Shown: positions 25,925-35,853, counted from the stretch's first letter. The stretch: DNA of 64,000 bases from Cellulophaga sp. L1A9 (GCF_009797025.1 NZ_CP047027.1:1922001-1986000); one strand, 5' to 3'. The notes: generated from the letters alone by a model not told the origin. Translations and numbers: made by a program.

Positions 25925-26032
25925 TTGAATGGTTTTTATCGCGTTTTTTTAGTGGCGCCAATAATCTGTATAGCGTTCTTTTTTATCACATTTATTTACG
26001 GTTCTCTAAAGGCATTTTTTAATACCAACTAG
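25925..26032 (+). CDS. Candidate 35-residue membrane miniprotein
   Basis: A TTG-initiated frame reads LNGFYRVFLVAPIICIAFFF and then ITFIYGSLKAFFNTN before TAG at 26030. It has a basic-aromatic start, one hydrophobic helix and a polar tail, like the many tiny flavobacterial membrane proteins. A near -7 box (TATCTTTC, 25878-25885) lies upstream. A longer overlapping frame (25828-26022) has less natural composition. No homologue could be checked. Confidence 0.3.
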   Translation: MNGFYRVFLVAPIICIAFFFITFIYGSLKAFFNTN

Positions 26033-26433
26033 TGAATTGTTCCTCTCAAGAGGAAAAGGAGCTTAAAAGGCTTAAAAATTGTATTTTGGAATATATGGGA
26101 GTATCTTGTATCTTAAGTTTAAGGCAAAAAAAAAGAGCAACTCACTAGTTGCTCTTTTTTTAATTTTAATTAGGGGTTTATACCATAAAAAGTTTTTTAA
26201 CCAATACGATAATTCCGCTAATAAAATTGTTTCTGTAAACCTGAATTTCTTCTTGAGAAGAGGAGTGACTTATTTGTGCTTCCATAGTATGAATAGGGTT
26301 GTTAATTATATAAACTTGGGGTTTATAATTGTTGTTCCGTAAATCTAATAAAAAACATTAGAATTTGAAATATTATTGTTGTGAAATTATAAATAAATGT
26401 TGGCTATCGTTGTTTTTTCAATGGGAGCTTAAT
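26033..26433. other. Gene-free region between the miniprotein and scoB
   Basis: About 400 bp. The only recognisable element is the terminator hairpin at 26126-26161. Open frames here have no coding character. Confidence 0.5.
26126..26161. terminator. Terminator hairpin downstream of scoAB (and of 25925-26032)
   Basis: GAGCAAC (26135-26141) pairs with GTTGCTC (26148-26154) around a 6-nt loop, extended by an A9 tract and a T7 tract. It can act on both strands. Confidence 0.75.
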
Positions 26434-27087
26434 TTAAATGATCATTTCAGGAACATCGCCTTCAATGATTAAAGAGCCTTCCGTAGCCCTTATAATTTCT
26501 TCTACATGAACTCCTGGAGCGCGTTCTAAAAGTTTAAATCCATTTTCAGTAACTTCTAAGACGGCAAGGTTGGTTACAATTTTTTTAACACATCCTACTC
26601 CTGTTAAGGGGAGACTACATCTTTTTAAAAGCTTAGATTCTCCTGCTCTATTGGTGTGCATCATGGCAACAATAATATTTTCTGCAGAGGCCACAAGATC
26701 CATGGCACCGCCCATTCCTTTCACCATCTTGCCCGGAATCTTCCAATTTGCAATATCTCCCTCTTCAGAGACCTCCATAGCGCCTAAAATGGTTAAGTCT
26801 ACATGTTGCCCCCGAATCATACCAAAACTCGTAGCAGAGTCAAAAAATGATGCTCCTGGCAGGGTTGTAATAGTTTGTTTGCCTGCATTGATGATGTCTG
26901 CATCCTCTTCTCCTTCAAAAGGAAAAGGTCCCATACCTAAAACACCATTCTCACTTTGGAACTCTACACTTATATCTTCTCGAACATAATTAGCAACTAA
27001 GGTAGGAATGCCAATCCCTAAGTTTACATAATATCCGTCTTTTACTTCTTTTGCGATACGTTTCGCTATACCTGTTTTATCTAACAT
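26434..27087 (-). CDS. scoB: 3-oxoacid (succinyl-CoA:acetoacetate) CoA-transferase subunit B
   Basis: 217 residues, normal for the beta subunit. The catalytic Glu46 lies in SENGVLGMGPFP. VNLGIGIPTLVANY, GGAMDLVASA and PLTGVGCVKKIVT are also family landmarks. With subunit A it moves CoA from succinyl-CoA to acetoacetate or a similar 3-oxoacid, for ketone body or 3-oxoacid use. It lies 28 bp after scoA. Confidence 0.93.
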   Translation of the reverse strand: MLDKTGIAKRIAKEVKDGYYVNLGIGIPTLVANYVREDISVEFQSENGVLGMGPFPFEGEEDADIINAGKQTITTLPGASFFDSATSFGMIRGQHVDLTILGAMEVSEEGDIANWKIPGKMVKGMGGAMDLVASAENIIVAMMHTNRAGESKLLKRCSLPLTGVGCVKKIVTNLAVLEVTENGFKLLERAPGVHVEEIIRATEGSLIIEGDVPEMII

Positions 27088-27115
27088 TTCTTTAATTTGA
27101 AAATTTGAAAATGAA

Positions 27116-27817
27116 TTAATTCTTTTTCCTTACCGTACGTTGTTCAATTCTTTTTTCATAGTCTTTTCCTTGAAAAATACGCTGAACAAAGATCCCTGGC
27201 ACATGTATTTCATTTGGGTTTAATTCCCCGGCAGGAACAAGCTCTTCAACTTCTGCCACTGTAATTTTTGCAGCACCGCACATTACAGGGTTAAAATTAC
27301 GGGCAGTACCTTTAAAAATCAAATTTCCTGCTTCATCTCCTTTCCACGCTTTTACAAAAGAAAAGTCGGCCTTATAAGCTTCTTCTAAAACATACATTTT
27401 TCCATTAAATTCTCGTGTTTCTTTTCCTTCAGCAACTTCAGTACCATAACCCGCTGGAGTATAAAAAGCAGGGAAACCAGATTGTGCAGCTCTACATTTC
27501 TCTGCTAAAGTTCCCTGTGGCGTTAATTCTACATCTAGTTCGCCACTTAACATTTGCCGTTCAAATTCATCGTTCTCACCTACGTAAGACGAGATCATTT
27601 TTTTTACTTGATGCTTTTGTAATAGTAAGCCTAAACCAAAATCATCTACGCCAGCATTATTAGAAATGCAAGTAATATCTTTTACTTCTAAAGACACCAA
27701 TTCTGCAATAGCATTCTCCGGTATTCCGCATAATCCAAAGCCGCCTAGCATAAAAGTCATTTTATCTTCTACACCTTTTAAGGCTTCATGAACATTAGAA
27801 ACAGTTTTCTTTATCAT
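27116..27817 (-). CDS. scoA: 3-oxoacid CoA-transferase subunit A
   Basis: 233 residues. The CoA-binding [13 protein letters not shown] is at about residues 25-37. Later landmarks are [36 protein letters not shown] and the [11 protein letters not shown] loop. It forms the heteromeric enzyme with ScoB, encoded directly downstream in the same operon. Confidence 0.93.
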   Translation of the reverse strand: MIKKTVSNVHEALKGVEDKMTFMLGGFGLCGIPENAIAELVSLEVKDITCISNNAGVDDFGLGLLLQKHQVKKMISSYVGENDEFERQMLSGELDVELTPQGTLAEKCRAAQSGFPAFYTPAGYGTEVAEGKETREFNGKMYVLEEAYKADFSFVKAWKGDEAGNLIFKGTARNFNPVMCGAAKITVAEVEELVPAGELNPNEIHVPGIFVQRIFQGKDYEKRIEQRTVRKKN

Positions 27818-27863
27818 TTTAATATAAATTGAGTTGCCTCTAAATTACTATTTTTTAAATAAA

Positions 27864-27902
27864 AAATGCCCTTAGCTTTTTAGGAAAAAGCTAAGGGCAT
27901 TT
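27864..27902 (-). terminator. Terminator of the ricT-gldH-PBP1A operon
   Basis: A very long stem pairs 27864-27881 with 27885-27902 around a 3-nt loop. The arms contain TGCCCTTAGCTTTTT and its complement. The minus-strand exit is T-rich. Confidence 0.82.
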
Positions 27903-27921
27903 TGAGGTGTTGTATTTGGGA

Positions 27922-30270
27922 TTAAAAATCTAAATCATCCAAATCATCTTCTTCAGGATTTGTATCATCCTTTTTATCTTCTTGAAACTTAGAACAGTCT
28001 AATTCTATAGACATACCAGCGGGTTTTTTAAAATTACCATCTGAAATATCTAATTCTTTATTGGCATAATTTTTAACCATATACAGTCCCCAAATAGGAA
28101 GTGCCATAGTAGCGCCTTGCCCATAGGCCGTTCTATTAAAGTGAGTAGCGCGTTCCTCGCCACCAACCCAAACGCCAGTGACTAAGTTGGGTACCATTCC
28201 CATAAACCATCCATCACTGTTTTTTTGTGTGGTTCCTGTTTTACCGGCTATAGGATTGGTTAGGTTATATGGATAGCCTGTAACTACTTCTTTGTAAACA
28301 GCATTATTTTTTGCGTAGCTGTGTCTTAATCTTCCTCCAGAACCAGATTGTACAACCCCCTGCATCAAATCTACCATAGCATAGGCAACATCTTTACTCA
28401 TGACGTCTCTAGTTTCTGGTACATACTCATAAAGAACGGTTCCGTTTTTATCTTCAATTCTGGTAACAAGAACTGGTTTTACATAGACACCTTCATTGGC
28501 AAAGGTCCCGAAAGCACCTACCATTTCATAGACATTAACCTCTGCGGTACCTAAAGCAATGGAAGGTACTTCAGGTATATCTCTGGTAATTCCCATGTTC
28601 TTTGCCATAGCCGCTACAGGTTTTGGTCCTACTTTGTCCATCAATTGCGCAGTAACAGTATTTACAGATCCTGCCAAAGCCGTTTTAAGACTCATATTTT
28701 TTAAAGTATACTTACCATCAGAGTTCTTAGGGCACCATGCTTCTTGGTTGCCATGCTTACCAGCCTCAATACAATATTCATCATCGTATAAAGTTTCGCA
28801 AGGCGATAGACGTAATTGATCAATGGCGGCAGCATATACAAAAGGCTTAAATGTAGACCCTGCTTGGCGTGCTCCTTGAATTACATTATCATATTGAAAA
28901 TGCTTATAATTTAAATCACCAACCCATGCTTTTACATGTCCTGTTTGTGGTTCCATAGACATCATTGCAGTTCGTAAAAACGATTTGTAATAGCGGATAG
29001 AGTCTAAAGGAGTCATAATAGTATCCTTTTCATTACCCACACTATTCCAATCAAAAACTACCATGGGTGTAGGTTCTTTAAAAGATGCTCTTATTTCTTT
29101 TTCAGATTTCCCATTACTTTTCATTTTTCTCCAACGGTCAGAACCTTTCATACCGCGTTCCATAATACTGTTAATCTGACTTGTGTTTATGTCTAGAAAG
29201 GGTGCTGTCTTATTGCGTTCAGGGGTGTTTTGATTAAAAAATTCTGCCTGTAACCTTTTCATATGCTCTTCAACAGCATCTTCTGCATTCTGTTGCATTC
29301 TTGAATCAATAGTGGTATATACCTTTAATCCGTCTAAATAAATATTCCATTTATCTCTTTCTCCTTCTAGTGCTGGCTTAGGGTTTTTAGAGATCCAATC
29401 ATTTAAAAAACTCTGTAAATGCATTCTAAAATAAGTCGCCAAACCATCACGATGTGATTCCGGAGAATAGCGCAAGCCTAATGATAATTTTTGTAATGAG
29501 TCTTTTGTTTTTTCACTGATGAACTCATATTTAGCCATTTGAGCTAATACAACATCACGTCTGTTTTTAGTTCCTACAGGATTACGTTTAGGTCTAGGGT
29601 TGTATAAAGAGGAATTTTTAAACATTCCTACCAGCATGGCAGATTCTGCTACATTCAAATCTTTAGGTTCTTTACTAAAGTATATTTTTGATGCAGAACG
29701 AATCCCATCAGCATTGTTACCAAAATCATAGATATTAAAGTACATCGCTATAATTTCTTCCTTAGTGTATTGCCGCTCTAAACGCGTAGCAATAACCCAT
29801 TCTTTAATTTTTTGCGTGTAACGTTTCCACCCACGAGATGCCGTACCCGTAAATAACTGTTTTGCTAACTGTTGAGAAATGGTACTTGCACCACCTTTGG
29901 AACCTAAATAAGCAAAGGCACGGATGGTTCCACGCGCATCAACTCCAGAATGTTCAAAATAACGTGCATCTTCTGTAGCGACTAACGCATCTACAAGGTT
30001 TTTAGGCAAATCTTCAAAAGGTATGGGCGTACGGTTATCGTCTAAATAATATTTACCTAATGTTTCTCCATCAGAAGAAATAATTTCTGTCGCCAGGTTT
30101 GTTTGTGGATTTTCTAAACGTTCAAAAGTGGGGAGTTCTCCAAACCAGTTCCATGAAGCCGCTAGAAATATTAAAACTATAGCTAGGAGTCCTGTGATGA
30201 ATAGAATCCAAAACCATTTTATGAATTTAAAAAAATTGTTCTTTTGTTTTTTTTTGGGAGCCGCTGCCAT
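27922..30270 (-). CDS. mrcA: Bifunctional penicillin-binding protein 1A (class A)
   Basis: 782 residues. One N-terminal membrane anchor (about 17-38). The glycosyltransferase family 51 domain has EDARYFEHSGVD at 100-111 and GGASTISQQLAKQLF at 126-140. The transpeptidase has Ser472-Thr-Phe-Lys475 (SxxK), SVN at 535-537 and KTG at 677-679. It polymerises and cross-links peptidoglycan on the outer face of the inner membrane. The C-terminus is a very acidic tail. It starts 7 bp after gldH, so the two are transcribed together. The symbol follows E. coli usage. Confidence 0.95.
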   Translation of the reverse strand: MAAAPKKKQKNNFFKFIKWFWILFITGLLAIVLIFLAASWNWFGELPTFERLENPQTNLATEIISSDGETLGKYYLDDNRTPIPFEDLPKNLVDALVATEDARYFEHSGVDARGTIRAFAYLGSKGGASTISQQLAKQLFTGTASRGWKRYTQKIKEWVIATRLERQYTKEEIIAMYFNIYDFGNNADGIRSASKIYFSKEPKDLNVAESAMLVGMFKNSSLYNPRPKRNPVGTKNRRDVVLAQMAKYEFISEKTKDSLQKLSLGLRYSPESHRDGLATYFRMHLQSFLNDWISKNPKPALEGERDKWNIYLDGLKVYTTIDSRMQQNAEDAVEEHMKRLQAEFFNQNTPERNKTAPFLDINTSQINSIMERGMKGSDRWRKMKSNGKSEKEIRASFKEPTPMVVFDWNSVGNEKDTIMTPLDSIRYYKSFLRTAMMSMEPQTGHVKAWVGDLNYKHFQYDNVIQGARQAGSTFKPFVYAAAIDQLRLSPCETLYDDEYCIEAGKHGNQEAWCPKNSDGKYTLKNMSLKTALAGSVNTVTAQLMDKVGPKPVAAMAKNMGITRDIPEVPSIALGTAEVNVYEMVGAFGTFANEGVYVKPVLVTRIEDKNGTVLYEYVPETRDVMSKDVAYAMVDLMQGVVQSGSGGRLRHSYAKNNAVYKEVVTGYPYNLTNPIAGKTGTTQKNSDGWFMGMVPNLVTGVWVGGEERATHFNRTAYGQGATMALPIWGLYMVKNYANKELDISDGNFKKPAGMSIELDCSKFQEDKKDDTNPEEDDLDDLDF

Positions 30271-30277
30271 TCCTTAA

Positions 30278-30760
30278 TTAATTGTGTTTTTCAATTTGAT
30301 ACCCGACATCTGTAATGCCTTCTAAATCCATGATTCCTTCTACACGACCATTTTTTCTCATGGCGTGCGCAATTTTTAAATTATATACGCCCTTTGTGGG
30401 TAAAACGACGTTTTCTTTATACCAAAGCTTACTTTCTTTGATGCTTCCAGAGCCTTTGCCTAACCACTGGCCGTCTGGCATAGTCATGTCATATTCCAAG
30501 GTGTCTTTAACAGAAGCACCGTCAGGATAGTGTAACTCTGCAATGATGTAAATATTGCTGTATGCATACTTTTCATCGTTCCGCAGGTTAATAAAAATAT
30601 CATAATGTTGTGTTGTGTCCAATTCAGCAATCTGAAATTCTTTAACATCATCTTTGTCCCAACTACCCTGTGGAGTTGTTTTGTACTCAGATTTTACGAT
30701 ACTAGAATCACACGAAACAAAAAGTACAATTGATAAAAAACAAAACAAATACTTAGCCAT
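30278..30760 (-). CDS. gldH: Gliding motility lipoprotein GldH
   Basis: 160 residues from ATG 30760, which overlaps the ricT stop region by 8 bp. The open frame extends about 100 codons further back inside ricT, but that part is only a shadow frame. The signal MAKYLFCFLSIVLFVSC ends in a lipobox Cys. The mature part (QGSWDKDDVKEFQI, YDIFINLRNDEKYAYSN, MPDGQWLGKGSGSIKES) matches the GldH pattern. GldH is required for gliding in Flavobacterium, apparently through the type IX secretion/motility machinery. The linkage ricT-gldH-PBP1A supports the call. Confidence 0.88.
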   Translation of the reverse strand: MAKYLFCFLSIVLFVSCDSSIVKSEYKTTPQGSWDKDDVKEFQIAELDTTQHYDIFINLRNDEKYAYSNIYIIAELHYPDGASVKDTLEYDMTMPDGQWLGKGSGSIKESKLWYKENVVLPTKGVYNLKIAHAMRKNGRVEGIMDLEGITDVGYQIEKHN

Positions 30761-32150
30761 TGTCATTGTCAGTAGGTCTTTTTTTATTGTTAGTTCTTCG
30801 CTTATTGTTGTTTCTTTTTTGAGCGGTACCCTCTGGATTCTGATTTTTTTGCGTGTTAGGTTTACCCTCTGCTTTACCTTCTGCATTTGCAGATTTTTGG
30901 GGCCTTGGTTTTCTCCTATTTGGTTTTGCTTTTTGGTTGGGGTTATTCGCTGGTTTATTTTGTTTAGCATCCGGAGTCGCAGAATTACCTGCATTTTGCT
31001 GCGGTTTTTTATTTGGACTCCTTTTCTTATTCCGGTTATTTTTAGACTGTTTAGGCTTATCAAAACGTGTTAAACTATCTTGACCAACAACGTTTTCAAA
31101 AACTTTTTCCTGCTCTTTTTCTTCAGATGGCTCTATAGCGTACTCCTCAAGACTAGAAACCTTTTCGTTGCGTTTATTTTTCTCAAGCATTTCATTTACA
31201 TGCTCTTTTGATAATGCATGCCAATTTGCCCAATCATCTTTATAACAGAACCACAGTGTAGCTTTAAAAATATCTACTTTCTGACATAAGGCTAATCCTT
31301 TTTCTGTCATGATTTTGGTGTCTGAAGCTGGAAAATCTTTCAGTGCATCTAAATAAATATCTAATTCGTAGTTCAGGCAACATTTAAGTTTACCACATTG
31401 CCCTGCTAATTTTTGCGGGTTTAATGATAATTGTTGGTAACGTGCTGCAGAAGTACTTACAGATCTAAAATCCGTAAGCCAAGTAGAACAACAAAGTTCA
31501 CGACCGCAAGAACCTATACCCCCTAAACGTTGTGCTTCTTGGCGGTACCCTATTTGGCGCATTTCTATTCGTATTCCGAAAGATTTTGCCATATCTTTTA
31601 TCAGCTGGCGAAAATCTACTCGCTCTTCTGCCGTATAATAGAACGTAGCTTTAGAACCGTCTCCCTGAAACTCTACGTCAGAAAGTTTCATTTGAAGGTT
31701 TAAGGCAATCGCTAATTCTCTAGATTTTTTCTGAATTTCGGCCTCACGATCTCTACATTTTTGCCAAATATCTATGTCTTTTTGAGACGCTTTTCGGTAA
31801 ACTTTTGGAAGCTCTTTGTTGGTATGGTCTTCATTTTTCTTTCTCATTTGAACTTTTACAAGTTCTCCTGTCAAAGTAACCATACCAATGTCATGGCCAG
31901 ATTGCGCTTGAGTAGCTACAATATCACCAATTGAAAGGGATAAATTTTCTGAATTTCTAAAAAATTCTTTTCTGCTATTTTTAAATCGGACCTCTATGCA
32001 ATCAAATGGTTTTTCTCCATTTGGAAGTGACATATTTGAGAGCCAATCAAAAACTGTAAGTTTATTACAACCATCAGTTCCGCAAGTTCCGTTATTCTTA
32101 CAGCCTTTTGGTTGTCCGTCTTTACCAGTTGAACAACTGCTACAACCCAT
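30753..32150 (-). CDS. ricT: PSP1 domain protein RicT
   Basis: 465 residues. The N-terminus has Cys-rich knots (MGCSSCSTG, CGTDGCNK). The PSP1 domain spans about 60-260, with VEVRFK-like start IEVRFKNSRKEFF, a FYYTAEERVDFRQLIKDMA core, the RQIGYRQEAQRLGGIGSCGR stretch and further Cys (CCSTW, GKLKCCLNYE). The tail (about 370-465) is low complexity, rich in Lys, Asn, Pro and Gln. RicT-type proteins bind iron-sulfur clusters and tune RNA processing in Bacillus. The role here is by family only. It is the first gene of the gldH operon. Confidence 0.88.
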   Translation of the reverse strand: MGCSSCSTGKDGQPKGCKNNGTCGTDGCNKLTVFDWLSNMSLPNGEKPFDCIEVRFKNSRKEFFRNSENLSLSIGDIVATQAQSGHDIGMVTLTGELVKVQMRKKNEDHTNKELPKVYRKASQKDIDIWQKCRDREAEIQKKSRELAIALNLQMKLSDVEFQGDGSKATFYYTAEERVDFRQLIKDMAKSFGIRIEMRQIGYRQEAQRLGGIGSCGRELCCSTWLTDFRSVSTSAARYQQLSLNPQKLAGQCGKLKCCLNYELDIYLDALKDFPASDTKIMTEKGLALCQKVDIFKATLWFCYKDDWANWHALSKEHVNEMLEKNKRNEKVSSLEEYAIEPSEEKEQEKVFENVVGQDSLTRFDKPKQSKNNRNKKRSPNKKPQQNAGNSATPDAKQNKPANNPNQKAKPNRRKPRPQKSANAEGKAEGKPNTQKNQNPEGTAQKRNNNKRRTNNKKRPTDNDNG

Positions 32151-32304
32151 ATTTTTTATATTGGTTTCTTGATGACTAGTAGTCTACAAGAAAAAGGATT
32201 CATACTAAAATTTAATAACCGTAAAGATAGTGATTTTTCGATGTGACGAAAATTTTAAAAAAGGAGACTAAGAATATAATTTAAGTAGTGCTCAAATTTG
32301 AAAG

Positions 32305-32337
32305 AAAAAACCTCAGCATATTGATGATGAGGTTTTT
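32305..32337 (-). terminator. Terminator after trhO
   Basis: AAAAACCTCA (32306-32315) pairs with TGAGGTTTTT (32328-32337) across a 12-nt loop that contains a small extra CAT/ATG pairing. It lies between trhO and ricT. Confidence 0.7.
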
Positions 32338-32375
32338 AAAATAGGGTACTTCTAGTACTAAAGTAATCTTTACTC

Positions 32376-33407
32376 TTATTTTTTATATTTTAAAACTTCA
32401 GATCGTCCTTTTTTAAATATTTTATTACTTACCGTTTTACCTTTACGCAGCGCTTTTTGCTCTTCAAAAGGTAATTCATGGATGTCTTTGCACTCAGTAG
32501 AACAACATTGATTCATGGTAGTTGCGCATTCTTCACATTGAATGAACAATAAATGACAAGCTTCGTTTGCACAATTCACATGATTATCACAAGGTTTACC
32601 ACATTGGTGGCAGTTTGCAATGATATCATCTGTAATACGTTCGCCTCGTCTATGATCAAAAACAAAGTTCTTGCCTTTAAATTTATTCTCTAAATTTTTG
32701 TTTTGTACTTGTCTTGTGTATTCAATAATTCCGCCTTCTAATTGGTACACTTGTTTAAAGCCTTTATGCTTGTAGTAAGCGCTCGCTTTTTCACAGCGGA
32801 TCCCTCCAGTGCAATACATCACTAGTTTTTTATCTTCTTTATGATCTTTTAAGTCATTCTCAATAATATCTAAAGAGTCTCTAAAAGTATCCACATCGGG
32901 AGTAATGGCATTTTTAAAATGGCCAATTTCACTTTCGTAGTGGTTTCGCATATCTACCAAAACTGTATCTGGATCTTCAATAAGCTCATTAAACTTTTCA
33001 GCATCAACATGAATCCCTTTTTTGGTCACGTCAAACAAATTATCATCAAGACCATCGGCAACAATTTTATCACGTACCTTAACTTTTAATTTTAGGAACG
33101 ATTTATTGTCTTGCTCAATAGCAACGTTTAGTCTCACATTTTCTAAAAAGCTAATGCTGTCTAAATGATTTTTAAAAGCTTCAAAATTTTCTGCCGGAAC
33201 GGATAATTGTGCGTTTATGCCTTCAAAAGCAACATAAATTCTGCCTAAAACATCCAATTCATTCCAAGCGATGAACAGGTGGTTTCTAAAGAGTTCTGGA
33301 TTTTTAATATGCGCATATTGATAGAAAGAGATTGTAAGTCGTTCTTTACCAGCTTCTTCGATAAGAGCTTCTCTTTCTTTTGCGCTCAACGTATTGTACA
33401 GTTGCAT
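32376..33407 (-). CDS. trhO: tRNA uridine(34) hydroxylase TrhO (rhodanese-like, YceA)
   Basis: 343 residues. An N-terminal acylphosphatase-like region contains GINAQLSVP (about 63-71). The rhodanese domain has the active loop YCTGGIRCEKA, with Cys199. A C-terminal Cys-rich, zinc-finger-like part includes CHQCGKPCDNH and CEECATTMNQCCS. The family makes 5-hydroxyuridine at tRNA position 34 in an oxygen-dependent way. It is monocistronic with its own terminator. Confidence 0.92.
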   Translation of the reverse strand: MQLYNTLSAKEREALIEEAGKERLTISFYQYAHIKNPELFRNHLFIAWNELDVLGRIYVAFEGINAQLSVPAENFEAFKNHLDSISFLENVRLNVAIEQDNKSFLKLKVKVRDKIVADGLDDNLFDVTKKGIHVDAEKFNELIEDPDTVLVDMRNHYESEIGHFKNAITPDVDTFRDSLDIIENDLKDHKEDKKLVMYCTGGIRCEKASAYYKHKGFKQVYQLEGGIIEYTRQVQNKNLENKFKGKNFVFDHRRGERITDDIIANCHQCGKPCDNHVNCANEACHLLFIQCEECATTMNQCCSTECKDIHELPFEEQKALRKGKTVSNKIFKKGRSEVLKYKK

Positions 33408-33764
33408 GCTATACTAATTTTATGAGTTAAAGATTTATTTTAAAGATGGCAAATTTAACTGTTTTGTTAAGGGTGACCAAAAAATAGGGCCAACTTGTTG
33501 CAAATGATTCCCTTCCAAAAAAAGAAATAGCTCTTCTTAAAACCCCTGAAGTTTTTTCAAAGACTATATTTAAATCACTTGAAGTAAATTTTTTTTATAG
33601 AAATTTATTGGAAATGTAGTGATCATCACGTTCCATGAGAATAAAGTAATAGGGCATGCTAATGGGTTGGCTAATGCTACAAACCTTCATTTCTAAAAAG
33701 GTTGCTTCTCAAATTGTTATATGCGAAAAGAATTGGTAATTTAGCTTTCTATAATACAAAAAAA
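33408..33764. other. Gene-free region before recA
   Basis: About 357 bp between the divergent trhO and recA starts. Apart from the promoter candidate near 33714-33744, I see no hairpin of note and no clear repeated operator such as an SOS box. Confidence 0.5.
33714..33744 (+). promoter_or_regulatory. Candidate recA promoter
   Basis: TTG (33714-33716), a 20-nt spacer and TAATTTAG (33737-33744), which has one mismatch to TAnnTTTG. It ends 20 bp before the ATG. Confidence 0.45.
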
Positions 33765-34772
33765 ATGAGTTCGGAAAAAGAAGCAAAATTAAAGGCATTA
33801 AAACTTACACTAGATAAACTTGACAAGACATACGGTAAAGGTGCTGTTATGAAAATGGGGGATAGTGTTGCTCAAGACGTTGAAGTAATTCCATCTGGAT
33901 CTTTAGGATTAGATGTGGCTTTAGGCGTTGGAGGATATCCTAGAGGAAGAGTTGTTGAGATATATGGACCAGAATCATCAGGTAAAACAACCTTAACATT
34001 ACACGCTATTGCTGAAGCTCAAAAAAATGGAGGTATTGCTGCATTTATTGATGCAGAGCATGCTTTTGATCGTTTTTATGCAGCAAAATTAGGGGTAGAT
34101 ATAGATAATTTAATTATTTCACAACCAGATAACGGGGAGCAAGGTTTAGAAATTGCCGATAATTTAATTCGTTCTGGTGCTATTGATATTGTCGTTATCG
34201 ATTCAGTTGCAGCATTAACACCAAAAAGTGAGATTGAAGGCGAAATGGGAGATTCTAAAATGGGTCTTCATGCACGTTTAATGTCTCAAGCCTTACGTAA
34301 ACTTACCGGTTCAATTAGTAAAACAAAATGTACGGTAATTTTTATCAACCAGTTGCGTGAAAAAATTGGGGTAATGTTCGGGAACCCTGAAACAACGACA
34401 GGTGGTAACGCATTAAAATTTTATGCATCTGTACGTTTAGACATTAGAAGATCTACACAAATAAAAGATACGGATGGTAATGTTCAAGGGAACAAAACCA
34501 GAGTAAAAGTGGTGAAGAATAAAGTAGCACCACCATTCCGTCAAACAGAGTTTGATATTATGTACGGTGAAGGTATTTCTAAGGTCGGTGAGGTTATTGA
34601 TTTAGGAGTAGAGTATGAAATTATAAAGAAGAGTGGTTCATGGTTTAGTTATGGTGATACCAAACTAGGACAAGGGCGCGATGCAGTTAAAAACCTACTG
34701 CTAGATAATCCTGAATTGCAAGAGGAACTCGATGCAAAAATTAGAGAAGCCATAAAAACTGTAAAAAGTTAA
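33765..34772 (+). CDS. recA: Recombinase RecA
   Basis: 335 residues from ATG 33765; 21 codons of open frame upstream are not part of the protein, because the family N-terminus starts at [20 protein letters not shown]. Walker A is GPESSGKT (68-75), Walker B lies around [10 protein letters not shown], and the L1/L2 DNA-binding region includes [21 protein letters not shown]. It catalyses homologous pairing and strand exchange and drives the SOS response where that exists. It is closed by its own terminator. Confidence 0.98.
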   Translation: MSSEKEAKLKALKLTLDKLDKTYGKGAVMKMGDSVAQDVEVIPSGSLGLDVALGVGGYPRGRVVEIYGPESSGKTTLTLHAIAEAQKNGGIAAFIDAEHAFDRFYAAKLGVDIDNLIISQPDNGEQGLEIADNLIRSGAIDIVVIDSVAALTPKSEIEGEMGDSKMGLHARLMSQALRKLTGSISKTKCTVIFINQLREKIGVMFGNPETTTGGNALKFYASVRLDIRRSTQIKDTDGNVQGNKTRVKVVKNKVAPPFRQTEFDIMYGEGISKVGEVIDLGVEYEIIKKSGSWFSYGDTKLGQGRDAVKNLLLDNPELQEELDAKIREAIKTVKS

Positions 34773-34776
34773 ATTA

Positions 34777-34815
34777 AAAATCCCGATGTAAAAATCGGGA
34801 TTTTCTTTTTTTAAA
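34777..34815 (+). terminator. Terminator after recA
   Basis: ATCCCGAT (34780-34787) pairs with ATCGGGAT (34794-34801) around a 6-nt loop, with flanking A and T runs. Confidence 0.8.
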
Positions 34816-34860
34816 CGCAACCATTGGCTATCTGGATCATCTTAATAAAAAAATTAAGTT

Positions 34861-35280
34861 ATGCGGAACCTATTGTCCCTCTCCATGATGTTGTTATTAC
34901 TGCTAAGTCTCGCTGGGTGTAACTTAGAAGATACTGAAAATTTTCGTTTTGTAGCGTTTCCGATAGAAAGTGTTGAGCTACCAGAATCTTTTGATTTGAA
35001 TGAAACCTATGAGATAAAAGTTAAATACCTGAGAGGATCAGACTGTGCTTTTTTTGAAGGTTTTGATATTGTCAAAGAAGATACGACTATAAGAAATGTA
35101 GCGGCCATAGGGTCTATGTTAATTGATTCTGACGATTGTAATGAAGTTTTGGAGGAAGTAGAAACTTCGTTTAATTTTATTGTTTTATATTCAGATACGT
35201 ACCTTTTTAAATTTTACACAGGAGAAAATGAAAATGGGGAAGCAGAGTATTTAGAAATAGAAGTGCCAGTGAACGAATAG
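34861..35280 (+). CDS. Hypothetical lipoprotein
   Basis: 139 residues: MRNLL, a Leu-rich core and the lipobox LAGC (Cys20), then an acidic, beta-rich mature part with SDCAFFEGFDIV and SDDCNEV, two Cys that could form a disulphide. The family is unknown. It lies 36 bp upstream of an ECF sigma factor on the same strand and may be part of that operon, perhaps as an envelope component sensed or controlled by it (inference). Confidence 0.65.
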   Translation: MRNLLSLSMMLLLLLSLAGCNLEDTENFRFVAFPIESVELPESFDLNETYEIKVKYLRGSDCAFFEGFDIVKEDTTIRNVAAIGSMLIDSDDCNEVLEEVETSFNFIVLYSDTYLFKFYTGENENGEAEYLEIEVPVNE

Positions 35281-35316
35281 CAATAAAATTATCAACCTTT
35301 AACACACCACTCAATT

Positions 35317-35853
35317 TTGAGTCTAGAAGAACTCATAAACAACTGCAAAAAAGGCAATAGAAAAGCCCAAGAGCAATTATACCGAGATTATTCTCGGGTA
35401 TTGTTTGGGGTTTGTCTTAAGTATTCTCGCAATAAAACGGAGGCAGAGGATAATTTGCATGATAGCTTTATGACTATTTTTAAAAAAATAGACCAATTTA
35501 AATTTAAGGGGTCTTTTGAAGGGTGGATAAAGCGAGTTACCGTCAATACAATTTTACAGAAATATAGGAAAGAGACTAACCTTAGTCTTGTGCATGACAA
35601 CATTGAAGAAGAAATAGTCGTAGAATCTAACTATTCAGAGATAAGCTTATCTAGCTTACTGCAATACATACAAGAATTGCCTAATAAATATAGACTAACT
35701 TTTAATCTATATGTATTAGATGGATATTCTCACGCAGAAATAAGTGAATTACTTGGTACTTCATTGGGTACCTCAAAATCTAATTTAGCGCGAGCTAGAA
35801 TGATTTTAAAGGATAAAATAGAAGCAGATATTAAACGAGAAGTTTTTTTATGA
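35317..35853 (+). CDS. ECF-type RNA polymerase sigma factor
   Basis: 178 residues with the region 2 pattern (EDNLHDSFMTIFKKIDQFKFKG) and region 4 helix-turn-helix (LDGYSHAEISELLGTSLGTSKSNLARAR). It starts at TTG (35317), since no usable ATG exists before region 2 and the MSLEELINNCKKGNRKAQ start is typical. It redirects RNA polymerase to a small regulon. The following gene, with a cytoplasmic N-terminus and one membrane helix, is the likely regulator. Confidence 0.9.
   Translation: MSLEELINNCKKGNRKAQEQLYRDYSRVLFGVCLKYSRNKTEAEDNLHDSFMTIFKKIDQFKFKGSFEGWIKRVTVNTILQKYRKETNLSLVHDNIEEEIVVESNYSEISLSSLLQYIQELPNKYRLTFNLYVLDGYSHAEISELLGTSLGTSKSNLARARMILKDKIEADIKREVFL

Noticed and set aside
25828..26022. 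64-codon open frame before scoB
   Set aside because: Composition is less natural than that of the overlapping TTG frame at 25925-26032, and no motif is present.
26079..26342. 87-codon open frame across the terminator at 26126-26161
   Set aside because: It runs through a strong hairpin with A9/T7 tracts, and the predicted protein is low in natural features.
30761..31063. N-terminal extension of the gldH frame inside ricT
   Set aside because: The extra 101 residues are Lys/Gln/Arg-rich shadow coding over the ricT low-complexity tail. A lipoprotein signal begins exactly at ATG 30760.
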